This document shows, piece after piece, positions 1 to 6,604 of a DNA stretch of 11,227 nucleotides. The stretch is from NCBI GenBank assembly GCA_025924495.1, contig JAICIG010000267.1:1-11227 (forward strand), in the 5' to 3' direction. Origin of the DNA: Pirellulales bacterium (GTDB lineage: Bacteria > Planctomycetota > Planctomycetia > Pirellulales > JAICIG01). The position numbers and the translations under genes are program-made. The stretch's first letter is position 1; the number at the start of each line of letters is the position of its first letter. Under the pieces are notes generated by a model. The model was given only the letters and a program-made list of their open reading frames with translations, did not search any database and had not been told where the DNA came from.

Positions 1-78
1 GAACACGACTTGACGGTTGTTGCCACGGTTAATGACGTGATAGATCAGGCCATCGATCGGGCGTAGCGGTCGCGGCAT
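1..78 (-). CDS. REP-associated tyrosine transposase (Y1/IS200-like), N-terminal fragment cut by window edge
   Basis: The reverse complement from the ATG at 78..76 reads 26 open codons to the window edge. The N-terminus begins MPRPLRPIDGLIYHV and continues INRGNNRQVVF. A 'PRPLR...YHV.NRGNNR..F' start is the hallmark of the Y1_Tnp/RAYT transposases, single-strand HUH-type enzymes related to IS200/IS605 TnpA. The catalytic HUH and Tyr residues would lie beyond the left edge, so integrity cannot be judged. No strong Shine-Dalgarno is visible upstream of the ATG, but the homologous reading starts exactly here. The next gene upstream on the same strand (251-595) is unrelated. Confidence 0.85.
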   Translation of the reverse strand, partial: MPRPLRPIDGLIYHVINRGNNRQVVF

Positions 79-111
79 GCCCGCAATCTATCGGACCGCC
101 CGACCAACGTC

Positions 112-135
112 AATAAAATAGTTCTGACCCCTTTC
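112..135 (-). repeat. RAYT-associated GGGGTCAGAAC-type motif
   Basis: On the minus strand this reads AAAGGGGTCAGAACTATTTT followed by ATT. It lies 34 bases upstream of the transposase start. From memory, near-identical AAAGGGGTCAGAAC-A/T-rich motifs recur next to Y1/RAYT transposase genes in many environmental bacterial genomes, so it is probably part of the element's end or leader. Immediately beyond it (136-156) is a short run of CCTGGC-like units (about three imperfect copies), which may mark the element's edge. Only one copy of the motif lies in the window, so the repeat status rests on recollection. Confidence 0.4.
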
Positions 136-250
136 CTGGCCCCTGGCCCTGGCCCTCCAGGTTTGGACTCCAACCTTCTCTTGTGCACAGGCGCCGGCAG
201 TCAGGTGCATAGGCAGCGCAAAGAGCTGAGTACTAACGACATCACGGTGC

Positions 251-595
251 TCACAATTCGTCATCGCTGATTCGTCCCTCTCGGCCAGTCGGGTCCGCAG
301 TCAGCAGGCTTTCATGGAGGCATGCGAATTCGCTATCTGGCGTGGCGCCTGCTTCGTCAATCAGGACAAGTACCTCAAACGCCGTCTCATACGCTGCCCA
401 GCGAAGCAAACGGCTAAGTTCCTCACGTGATGCACCGCACTCAAGGAGTCGCCGGACAATAGGGGCCACTTCCGCGAATGCTCTGTCCTTGTCGTCTTCA
501 GTCTCCATTGCCAGCCAGTTTTCAATCCAGGCGCCCTCGAGGAATACGTCTATCTGAGCCCATACCTCCTGCAACAAGTCGTCTCTAGCCGTCAT
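251..595 (-). CDS. Hypothetical protein, 114 aa, possibly immunity-like
   Basis: I do not recognise this family with confidence. The protein is acidic, cytosolic and probably all-helical, with no signal peptide or membrane segment. It has an N-terminal helix (residues 4-28, tryptophan-rich: VWAQIDVFLEGAWIENWL), an acidic linker, and a conserved-looking core at 44-81 (APIVRRLLECGASREEL, then LLRWAAYETAFEVLVLIDE). The tail is acidic. The ATG at 595..593 is chosen over an upstream GTG (619) because AGGGAGG lies at 608..602, six bases before it. Small helical proteins with a 'GAS.EEL..L.R...YE..F....L.D' core occur as orphan or immunity-type genes in planctomycetes (recollection). Its position beside an Imm11-like gene fits that idea, but the function is unassigned. 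Confidence 0.75.
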   Translation of the reverse strand: MTARDDLLQEVWAQIDVFLEGAWIENWLAMETEDDKDRAFAEVAPIVRRLLECGASREELSRLLRWAAYETAFEVLVLIDEAGATPDSEFACLHESLLTADPTGREGRISDDEL

Positions 596-919
596 GCGGG
601 GCCTCCCTGTTAAAAGCACATCCGATATAAGCTTGACATTAGCCTGGGCAGTTCCATCAGTTGCATTTAGGTCCCAACGAGCGAAATGTTTTCAGCGCGC
701 CTCGTGTACCGTTCCTTTGAATCGACCGAATACATTGGCGAAAGCAACAGACACACTGGCGGACTCGCGGCTCCTGCTTGTGTGCCTATCTGAAAACCGC
801 CGTTGACCTGTGAAGCATGCGCGACAACGGCGCCTTTCCGGCGGACTCTAAGAGCGGCAGCTTCTTATGGCGACGCTGAAATAGCGAGGGCGACCATCCT
901 TGCCCACGCGGCAACGTAA
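596..919. other. Intergenic stretch without a convincing gene; one 8-bp inverted repeat
   Basis: These 324 bases separate two minus-strand genes. Open frames here are short and have no recognisable protein. An inverted repeat with arms CGCCGTTG (798-805) and CAACGGCG (825-832) and a 19-base loop lies about 90 bases past the stop of the 920-1513 gene. It could be its transcript end, but no T-run follows on the minus strand. Promoter elements for the 114-aa gene must lie in 596-700; I see no convincing pair. Confidence 0.45.
602..608 (-). promoter_or_regulatory. Ribosome binding site deciding the start of the 114-aa gene
   Basis: AGGGAGG on the minus strand sits six bases from the ATG at 595. 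This favours that start over the in-frame GTG at 619, for which the same bases would be coding sequence. Confidence 0.65.
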
Positions 920-1513
920 TCAGCATTGCCAGACCAACTTGAATCTAAAACCCAATAGAGAAGCGGATTCTGCGGCAGTCTTGAATTCTTGCCGTACATA
1001 AGTGTAGGCAGTGTTCTGAGGCACTCTAAAAATAACCGCTGCCCCGAACTTTCGAGGGTCAAAACATGGCCGCTGAATTGTCATGTTCTCAATCTGGCCT
1101 GCCCGATGTGCATCAGCAATTGTACCCGTCGCAAATTCGTCTTTCGCCTCGTCGAAATATTCGACCGTAGTTTTTTCGAGATCAAAACAATCGCATAATG
1201 CCAAAACATTCACAGCCCAAAACCGTTCGCCAAGATAATCAATAGGCAACAATTCCGCGGCGTCGCTTAAATAATCTCTTAGCTCGTCGGCGGCGCGAGA
1301 ACTAATGATTAGAGCGCCTGACCCGCCAAAATTCCAGAGGTCGCCTTTTCGCAGTTTCGAAATACTCTTGGCTATTGATATTTTAGGCGCAATCCAATGC
1401 TTATTCTTTTTCGCCACGTGGGTGGTTAACTGCCCATAGTGCTGCGCCTCGTCAACTAAGGAGAAATACTGAAAGTTCTGAAAGTCTTGGCTGATTTGGT
1501 ATACAGCGTTCAT
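920..1513 (-). CDS. DUF1629/Imm11-like immunity family protein (tentative)
   Basis: A 197-aa soluble protein with no signal peptide. It shows the layout I know from the DUF1629 (imm11, MXAN_0049-type) family. A central ALIISSRAADELRDYL segment (67-82) corresponds to 'lii S.r....l', followed by ELLPIDYLGERFWAVNVL (87-104) with a downstream CDCFDL ('pv.y..e.y...N.l...d.ld'). The C-terminus IFRVPQ...FKTAAESASLLGFRFKLVW (161-195) ends in the family's typical 'l.F..vW'. Such proteins are predicted immunity factors in polymorphic-toxin loci. No toxin is encoded nearby, so this may be an orphan. The ATG at 1513 has no clear Shine-Dalgarno. Base composition is visibly more AT-rich than the kinase operon, suggesting horizontal acquisition. 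The CDS is well supported; the family call is moderate. Confidence 0.7.
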   Translation of the reverse strand: MNAVYQISQDFQNFQYFSLVDEAQHYGQLTTHVAKKNKHWIAPKISIAKSISKLRKGDLWNFGGSGALIISSRAADELRDYLSDAAELLPIDYLGERFWAVNVLALCDCFDLEKTTVEYFDEAKDEFATGTIADAHRAGQIENMTIQRPCFDPRKFGAAVIFRVPQNTAYTYVRQEFKTAAESASLLGFRFKLVWQC

Positions 1514-1524
1514 GTTTCATTTCG

Positions 1525-1536
1525 GCGCGGCCGCGC
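1525..1536. repeat. 12-bp perfect GC palindrome in the leader of the Imm11-like gene
   Basis: GCGCGGCCGCGC is its own reverse complement and lies 11 bases upstream of the ATG at 1513. It sits at the switch from the AT-richer gene to GC-rich DNA. In RNA it could form only a tight hairpin, or it could mark a junction. Confidence 0.5.
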
Positions 1537-1641
1537 GCCATCCTAGTCGAGCGCTTCCCAAAGCGATGAGTCGTTGCTTAATAGACGCTGCCTAATACCG
1601 TCAATCGCCTTAAGCACCCGTCGTTCAGCGTTTCGTCCAAG

Positions 1642-1676
1642 AAAAAATGTCAGGAGCCGTATCAAAACGGTACGGC
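1642..1676 (-). terminator. Candidate terminator of the kinase operon
   Basis: GCCGTA (1656-1661) and TACGGC (1671-1676) form a 6-bp stem with a 9-base loop, about 60 bases after the kinase stop. On the minus strand the stem is followed, after eight bases, by six Ts (A-run at 1642-1647). The stem is short and the gap to the T-run is longer than in a classical intrinsic terminator, so this is tentative. Confidence 0.35.
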
Positions 1677-1734
1677 GAAGTCATTTGTTGCCCGCTCCAT
1701 CGCTTTGCGAGACGACCCGGCACATCCGCGGTCG

Positions 1735-4257
1735 TCATTTCAATCGCCGGAGCAACGAAAGCGCATCCTCGTCGTTGGGCCGATGCTGGAGGGCCCGATG
1801 CAGGTCAGCTCTGGCGGCGGGGCGGTCGTGCTGAGCGAGATGCAAGCGGGCGAGGTGATAGTAAACGTCGGCGGGATCGGCGCCGTGTTTCAGGGCGGCG
1901 GCGAAGTCGGCGGCTGCTAAGGTTGAATCTTCTAATTGCAGATAGAGTTGCCCGCGATGCAAAGCGGCAAGCGCTAAGGCAGGATTAAGCTCTAGCGCTC
2001 GGCTGTAATCATGAATGGCGGGCTCGAGCTGCTCTAGCGCGGCATAGGCCAATCCGCGGTTGTAAAAACATTCGGCGCTGCGCGGCGCCAGAGCCACGCA
2101 GGCATAGAAGGCATTCAGGGCCTGCTGATAATTCTCCCGACGATAGGCGCACAAACCGGCGTAATAATTCGGCCAAAACGAGTCGGGCGCCTGGTCGAGC
2201 GCCTGCTGAAATTCAGCCGCGGCGGCATTGAGATCACCGCTGCGCAGGAGCAGGCGCCCGAGCGCGTAGTGCTCCCAAACATTGCGCGGCGCTTTGTCGT
2301 GCGCGGCGCGCGGCGCCGGGTTCGGGTGGTTGTCCGCCAATTCGGCGGCGAAGGTTTGCCGTTCCTGTTGCAAGACCATGCTGGAACCGAGCGATTGCTC
2401 GGCTTCGGCCAGCAATTCGATGGCATCGCGGAGCGCGGCGTTTCGATGTTCGTCAAGCGCACCGCGGACCTTGAGCGAAGCCCACAACAAGGCGAGGTCG
2501 AGCAGATCGGTGCGCACTTCCGCGGCGTCGGCCGAGTCGGCGAACCGAGCCAGCAATCGCTCGCGGTCTTGCCAGAGGGCGCTGCAACCGCGATCGATCT
2601 CGGCGGCATCCGTTGCGGATACATCCGCTCCGCTGTCGCGAAATCGCAAACGGTCGACCAGCTTGTGCAGGTCGGCGCCCAAGCGAAGCTGTTGCGCCGC
2701 GGAGAGCCGTTCGCGCAGCGAGCGCTTGAGATTGGCCTGGCCCGGCACATAGCGAAGTCCCTCGAGTCCGTCGCGCAATCGATCGATTGCGCCTGCATAA
2801 TCCGAGCGCGCGAGCGACTCCGCGGCCTTATCGAGCGCGGCATGCGCAGCGTTGGCCTGACGACGAACCGCATACAGCGCCGCGGCGCTACAGGCGACGA
2901 TCAATGTGGCTACTGCGACCAGTCGTTTTAACGCCTGCGGTTTGCGGCGGCGCCATTTCTGCCAGCGCTCGACCAGGCTGCGATTGGGTAGGCCCAGCAG
3001 CGGCAGATCGGCCAGATGGCGGCACAAATCTTCGGTCAGCGCCGCCGCATTCGGATAGCGATCGTGCGGGTCGAGCGATAAGCATTTGGCCAAGATATCT
3101 TCCAGGCCGCGCGACACGGTGCGATTGAATTGCGTGATGGGCGGCGCGCGATTATCGGCGGCGACCGGCCCGCCCAGCAGTTCGTACAATAACCGGCCGA
3201 GCGAGTAAACGTCGGAGCGGGCGTCCACCGCCGCTTCAACGCCGGCGCCAGCGCGCAACGCGCCGATGGCCGCGGCCTGTTCGGGCGACATGTAGCCGCG
3301 AGTGCCCCCCAGCGAATCGCCGGCCGACGACTGAGGCGCGACGGGACCGCGAGCCAGATGAAAGTCGAGCAACATCGGCTGGCCGTCCCCGGCGAGCAGC
3401 ACGTTCGAGGGTTTCAAGTCGAGATGCAGCAACCCACGCTGGTGCGCGTAGTGTAGCGCGTCAGCCAGGCAGGCGCCGATCCAGCACACGGCCTGCTCGT
3501 ACGACTTGCCGGCCAGGTGGTCGAGCGCGGGGCTCTCGAACCGTAGCGGTGCAGGCGCAGTCCGCTCGAGTCGCGACAGAGCTTCGACGAGCCGCTTGCC
3601 GCTGCGCTTCTCGGGCGGACATTCGCCCAGCGCCGAGAGCACCGCGTCGAGACTGGCGCCGCCTAAATAGGGCATGCAAAGCGCCCGCAAACCGCGCTCG
3701 GGAAAGTCTTGCACCAGATAGAGCGGCACGATGCCGGTGTGCTGCAAGCGCGATAGCGATAAGTGCTCGGCCACTTCGAGCGATGTCAGCTTGACCACTA
3801 CGGGCCGGTCAGAGAGCGACGGTTGCGTGGCCAGGAAGACGCGGCCGGTCGCCCCGCGGCCCAATTCGCTGAGCAGGCGAAACTCGCCCAATTCTTCTCC
3901 GGCGGACGGAAAATCAATCGGCGCTTCATCCTGGAACAAGCCATAGCAGGCCAGCAGCAATTCCAGCTCGGTCTGCAAATGCGGAAATCGCTCGAGCAAT
4001 TCTGCCGCCTCGACCTTTTCGCCCGCTTCCTCGCGCAGCCAGATTTCTTCGCAGATCAAGCGCACGGTCGCCGCAGTTTCGAGCTCGGAATCGGCGAGTT
4101 CTGCCAGGAACTGCTCCACCGACAACCGCCGTCCCTGACGCCATTGAGCGCTCAATTGGCGCGCCAGCTCTGAACCATGGCTGCCGGGCGCGGAATCGGC
4201 GGGCGGGAGAGGTTCCGCGCGCGCGCCCTTGGCGACGGTCGAACTTCCGGAACTCAC
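1735..4257 (-). CDS. Membrane-anchored Ser/Thr protein kinase with C-terminal TPR repeats
   Basis: An 840-aa Hanks-type kinase. The N-terminal 120 residues form an acidic helical region (WRQGRRLSVEQFLAE..., 39-53) seen ahead of many planctomycete kinases. The kinase domain (about 126-415) has glycine loop LGRGATGRV (132-140), Lys156 (VVVK), probable helix-C Glu164, catalytic loop HLDLKPSN (278-285; Asp280, Asn285), metal Asp298 in DFH, and GTRGYMSPE (318-326). The catalytic loop has Leu where RD kinases have Arg, and DFG is DFH. A roughly 45-residue insert (210-250) precedes the helix leading to the catalytic loop. One membrane segment lies at about 446-463, then a coiled-coil-like linker and about five TPRs (660-828). 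The GTG start overlaps the sigma stop as GTGA, with GAGG six bases upstream, so it is probably coupled. The TPRs would face the periplasmic side if the kinase is cytoplasmic. Likely partners are the sigma factor and the LEPR protein encoded upstream. Confidence 0.93.
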   Translation of the reverse strand: MSSGSSTVAKGARAEPLPPADSAPGSHGSELARQLSAQWRQGRRLSVEQFLAELADSELETAATVRLICEEIWLREEAGEKVEAAELLERFPHLQTELELLLACYGLFQDEAPIDFPSAGEELGEFRLLSELGRGATGRVFLATQPSLSDRPVVVKLTSLEVAEHLSLSRLQHTGIVPLYLVQDFPERGLRALCMPYLGGASLDAVLSALGECPPEKRSGKRLVEALSRLERTAPAPLRFESPALDHLAGKSYEQAVCWIGACLADALHYAHQRGLLHLDLKPSNVLLAGDGQPMLLDFHLARGPVAPQSSAGDSLGGTRGYMSPEQAAAIGALRAGAGVEAAVDARSDVYSLGRLLYELLGGPVAADNRAPPITQFNRTVSRGLEDILAKCLSLDPHDRYPNAAALTEDLCRHLADLPLLGLPNRSLVERWQKWRRRKPQALKRLVAVATLIVACSAAALYAVRRQANAAHAALDKAAESLARSDYAGAIDRLRDGLEGLRYVPGQANLKRSLRERLSAAQQLRLGADLHKLVDRLRFRDSGADVSATDAAEIDRGCSALWQDRERLLARFADSADAAEVRTDLLDLALLWASLKVRGALDEHRNAALRDAIELLAEAEQSLGSSMVLQQERQTFAAELADNHPNPAPRAAHDKAPRNVWEHYALGRLLLRSGDLNAAAAEFQQALDQAPDSFWPNYYAGLCAYRRENYQQALNAFYACVALAPRSAECFYNRGLAYAALEQLEPAIHDYSRALELNPALALAALHRGQLYLQLEDSTLAAADFAAALKHGADPADVYYHLARLHLAQHDRPAARADLHRALQHRPNDEDALSLLRRLK

Positions 4258-4892
4258 CTATCGCCTCGTCCCGACGTCGATTCGTCGGAATGTTGCTCCG
4301 CTTCCGCGGCAAGGTCGGCGTCGAGCGCGCCTTGCTGAACGGATGCCAGGCGTTTGGCAAGGTCGTACAGAATGCGGCGCACGCTGCTGGGATGCAGTCC
4401 GGTGCGCTCGGCAATTTCCGCCAGCGGCAGACCCTGCCGCTTGAGGATGAGCAGCTCGCGATGGGCGGGCGGACACAGCGCCAGCAACTGTCGCCAGAGT
4501 TCATTGCCGCGCGCCAATTCGCTCGGACCCGCCGCGCCGCTGGCCAGTTGACGCGCGTCTTCGTCGGGTCCGAACGGTTGTTCCAGCTCAATGGCGCGGC
4601 GATGCTGCCTGACGCGATCGATCAGTCGGCGTCGCGTGGCGGTAACCAAAAAGGCACGGAGTTGCGCTGCCGTTTCGAAGTTCCAGCGCCCGTCGCGGAA
4701 GCCGTCGAGCAGATCGGTCCAAATCGAAAGCACGACGTCTTCCGAATCGAACTTGGTCCTCAGCGCGCCTGAGATTTGCCGGCGCACCAAAGTGCGCAAG
4801 CCCGGCGCGACGTTGACGAACACCTGCTCGATCGCCCCCGCATCGCCATCGGACAAGAGTTTCAGCAGATGCTCGAGGGGGGCGGCGTTCAT
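4254..4892 (-). CDS. ECF-type RNA polymerase sigma factor (planctomycete STK-associated type)
   Basis: A 212-aa sigma factor with only regions 2 and 4. Region 2 spans about 18-103 (FDSEDVVLSIWTDLL at 48-62; LRAFLVTATRRRLIDRVRQH at 78-97, the core-binding and -10-recognition part). Region 4 spans about 132-185 (LLALCPPAHRELLILKRQG, then the helix-turn-helix LAEIAERTGLHPSSVRRIL at 157-174, for -35 recognition). The ATG at 4892 is preferred over upstream in-frame codons because the protein family begins here, AGGA lies just upstream, and it overlaps the preceding stop as ATGA. The longer open frame to 5042 would run through the upstream gene. The end overlaps the kinase start by four bases. ECF factors beside Ser/Thr kinases are a known planctomycete theme in which the kinase may replace an anti-sigma factor. 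No anti-sigma gene is present here. Confidence 0.92.
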   Translation of the reverse strand: MNAAPLEHLLKLLSDGDAGAIEQVFVNVAPGLRTLVRRQISGALRTKFDSEDVVLSIWTDLLDGFRDGRWNFETAAQLRAFLVTATRRRLIDRVRQHRRAIELEQPFGPDEDARQLASGAAGPSELARGNELWRQLLALCPPAHRELLILKRQGLPLAEIAERTGLHPSSVRRILYDLAKRLASVQQGALDADLAAEAEQHSDESTSGRGDR

Positions 4893-6073
4893 AGATCCTG
4901 CAAGCGGGCGAAAGTGAGAGGCCGGCGCATGAGCACCTCGCGGCTGCGCTGACGCGCGGCGGCCGAATGCTGAGATCGGTCGCCGAACGGCAGGCGAAAA
5001 CCAGCCGCGTAATAAGCGATGCCTGCGGCGCCTAAGCCCCACACAAACCGGTCAGGACTTGCCAGCGAACTGACGAGCTCGTCTCCTAGATCTTCGAGAT
5101 CGGCGAAGACGGCCTGAAATGCGTCACTCAATTGTTCTGCATCGACGGCGCCCTGAGGCAGCAAAGGAAAGAACGCGCGCCAAGGCGCGGCGCCTTCTGC
5201 CGCTTCGATCGCCTGGTCGCCGAGCGATGTAGTCGGATGCCGGACGATATTGGCTCGATGTTCCGACGCAATTGCGAACCAGGGCGCCTTGGCGACGGCA
5301 GCCGACGTCAACTCGCCCGCGGCGCCATCGTCGCCTTCCGCGTTCAAGTTCGCCACATTCGGCAGCCCCGCCAACCGGTCGCCCGATCCCGCAGAACCAA
5401 TCACCGCTTCCATCGGGCGCCGCAGTTGCAGTTCGATACTCGGCGGATCGCCGCCCAATCGCGATACTAATGCGCTGGTTTGATGCGCGGGGCTATTGAA
5501 CGCGGGATTGATCACCGGTTGCGAGCGGCTTTCCAGCGCTACCAGCGTCTCGGGCTTCGCTCCCTCGACGCCATCGAGCCGATTGATGAGATTGGCGGTA
5601 ATCTTGGCAAAGTTCGGCACATCGCGGAGCGGAACGAAGGGCACATACAACGTTCGATCGATCGCCGCGGCGAGCGTTGTGTCTTCGTGACTTTCTTCGA
5701 TGCTCGAGTCGTAGGTCGCCGGCCCTGCCGGCGCCTGCAAAACAACTGGCGCAGCATGCGGCTCCAAGAGGATTGTCACGCGAACCTCTTCGCGGATGAA
5801 TTCTTTCGCGTCTCCTTGTTCCACCGCTGCGGCCAGGACAGGCGATTCATAAGACGGATGGAACCCTCGCTCCGGCGTCAGGCTCGGCGGCGGGTTGCCA
5901 GGTTGAGCCGTTTCCACAAGTTCGATCGCCGCGACGGCGGGGGCTGGGGCGTCGAGGCCAAAACTGAACAGATATCGGCGCTCTAACGCTTCAAACATGG
6001 AAAAAGGCGAACTCCTCTGCGCGCGACCGCGCCGCGAGGGACCGGCGGCATGCTTCTGCCTGTTGCCTGCCAT
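4889..6073 (-). CDS. LEPR-motif protein with C-terminal membrane segment, first gene of the sigma/kinase operon
   Basis: A 394-aa protein of unknown function. After a basic N-terminus (1-22) comes MFEALERRYLFSFGL (26-40), a variant of the 'FE.LEPR.LLS' motif that marks many planctomycete exported or surface proteins. Residues 41-340 are low-complexity, rich in Ala, Pro and Glu, with no known domain visible. One hydrophobic segment (about 344-360, VWGLGAAGIAYYAAGF) is followed by an Arg-rich tail (365-390), so the tail is probably cytoplasmic and the bulk outside. The ATG at 6073 is supported by AGGAAGGAG at 6090..6082. A start at Met26 would remove the basic leader and lacks such a site. The stop overlaps the sigma start by four bases. 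I infer a surface sensor or regulator for the sigma/kinase pair; this is not demonstrated. Confidence 0.82.
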   Translation of the reverse strand: MAGNRQKHAAGPSRRGRAQRSSPFSMFEALERRYLFSFGLDAPAPAVAAIELVETAQPGNPPPSLTPERGFHPSYESPVLAAAVEQGDAKEFIREEVRVTILLEPHAAPVVLQAPAGPATYDSSIEESHEDTTLAAAIDRTLYVPFVPLRDVPNFAKITANLINRLDGVEGAKPETLVALESRSQPVINPAFNSPAHQTSALVSRLGGDPPSIELQLRRPMEAVIGSAGSGDRLAGLPNVANLNAEGDDGAAGELTSAAVAKAPWFAIASEHRANIVRHPTTSLGDQAIEAAEGAAPWRAFFPLLPQGAVDAEQLSDAFQAVFADLEDLGDELVSSLASPDRFVWGLGAAGIAYYAAGFRLPFGDRSQHSAAARQRSREVLMRRPLTFARLQDL

Positions 6074-6158
6074 CTTGCAGTCTCCTTCCTTGGAAACGAA
6101 CGCCGGACCCCTGGGCGACTCTGGTCAGCGCGGTCCCTGCTGGCCTGGAATCGAACCT

Positions 6159-6188
6159 ATTCTAATGCCAACTCCCAAGCGGCGGCAA
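6159..6188 (-). promoter_or_regulatory. Possible sigma-70-like promoter for the LEPR-sigma-kinase operon
   Basis: On the minus strand TTGCCG (6188..6183) and TAGAAT (6164..6159) are separated by 18 bases, giving a start about 80 bases before the ATG at 6073. The match is partial and could be chance. An ECF-autoregulated promoter elsewhere in the leader is equally possible. Confidence 0.3.
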
Positions 6189-6563
6189 GCACGTTATGGC
6201 GACGATGCGCGACGCGAACGACCAAAGCTCTTCAAGGGATTTCTCGAAGTTTTTCCCTGGATACGACTCCTACTTCGCGCCCTCTGGGGCTGCTAGCAAA
6301 GGAAGTTCCAGGGTCTATCCCGCGGCGCGCGGAATCGCACGCTTGTCCCTGTTCCGCACACTGCATGAACGTGCTGCCACAACCCAAGTTCGCGGCCTTA
6401 AGGGGAGAAAGCCCAATTGGCGGCTCGGCACAACGATTGCTTAATGACGCTGCAGCCCCGAAAGCAGCGCCGGCTGTTTGCCGTGATATGAGCTCGGTCG
6501 GCGGGTGGTTGGGGTCGGCGGCTAGAAATTCTCAACAGGGCATTTCCTCAACTTGCAGATACA

Positions 6564-6585
6564 GGATATAAATATCCATATATCC
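6564..6585. promoter_or_regulatory. Three-half-site operator candidate upstream of the NO operon
   Basis: GGATAT (6564-6569), ATATCC (6572-6577) and ATATCC (6580-6585) are spaced by two bases each. This gives an inverted pair plus a third copy at an exact 8-base period. The array ends 19 bases before the GTG start of the NnrS-like gene and overlaps the most AT-rich, promoter-like DNA of the region. I see no FNR/DNR (TTGAT-N4-ATCAA) or NorR (GTCA-N7-TGAC) site nearby. The regulator is unknown; an Rrf2-family (NsrR-like) repressor is one guess. Confidence 0.5.
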
Positions 6586-6592
6586 TATTAAT

Positions 6593-6597
6593 GGAGG
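6593..6597 (+). promoter_or_regulatory. Ribosome binding site deciding the GTG start of the NnrS-like gene
   Basis: GGAGG with seven bases to the GTG at 6605. An ATG at 6591 overlaps this site but is in a different frame, so the GTG start is the one supported. Confidence 0.7.
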
Positions 6598-6604
6598 ACG
6601 ACCG

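Larger units (their letters stand above)
6074..6604. other. Divergent intergenic region between the signalling and NO operons
   Basis: This 531-base region drives both operons. The left end holds the Shine-Dalgarno of the minus operon (6082-6090) and a possible promoter (6159-6188). The right end holds the half-site array (6564-6585) and the Shine-Dalgarno of the plus operon. The middle (about 6200-6540) shows no recognisable gene, RNA or repeat. A 173-codon open frame across it lacks family features. Confidence 0.6.

Noticed and set aside
633..661. Consensus TTGACA on the plus strand as a promoter
   Set aside because: No acceptable -10 element lies 16-18 bases downstream and no plus-strand gene follows.
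865..1062. 65-codon minus-strand frame overlapping the 3' end of the Imm11-like gene
   Set aside because: The 920-1513 frame carries the family-like C-terminus (GFRFKLVW), so no frameshift is needed and this is a shadow frame.
2269..2931. 220-codon plus-strand frame inside the kinase gene
   Set aside because: Antisense shadow of the coiled-coil/TPR region in high-GC DNA; no domain visible.
4254..5042. Longer 262-aa version of the sigma factor
   Set aside because: The extra 50 residues are Arg-rich, overlap the LEPR gene and lie upstream of the ATGA junction; the family start is at 4892.
6146..6164. GGTTCGATTCC on the minus strand, like a tRNA T-loop
   Set aside because: Flanking bases do not form a T-stem and there is no acceptor, anticodon or D-arm at the right distances.
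6050..6571. 173-codon plus-strand open frame across the divergent intergenic region
   Set aside because: It overlaps the LEPR gene start and its Shine-Dalgarno, has no family-like features, and covers the promoter zones.
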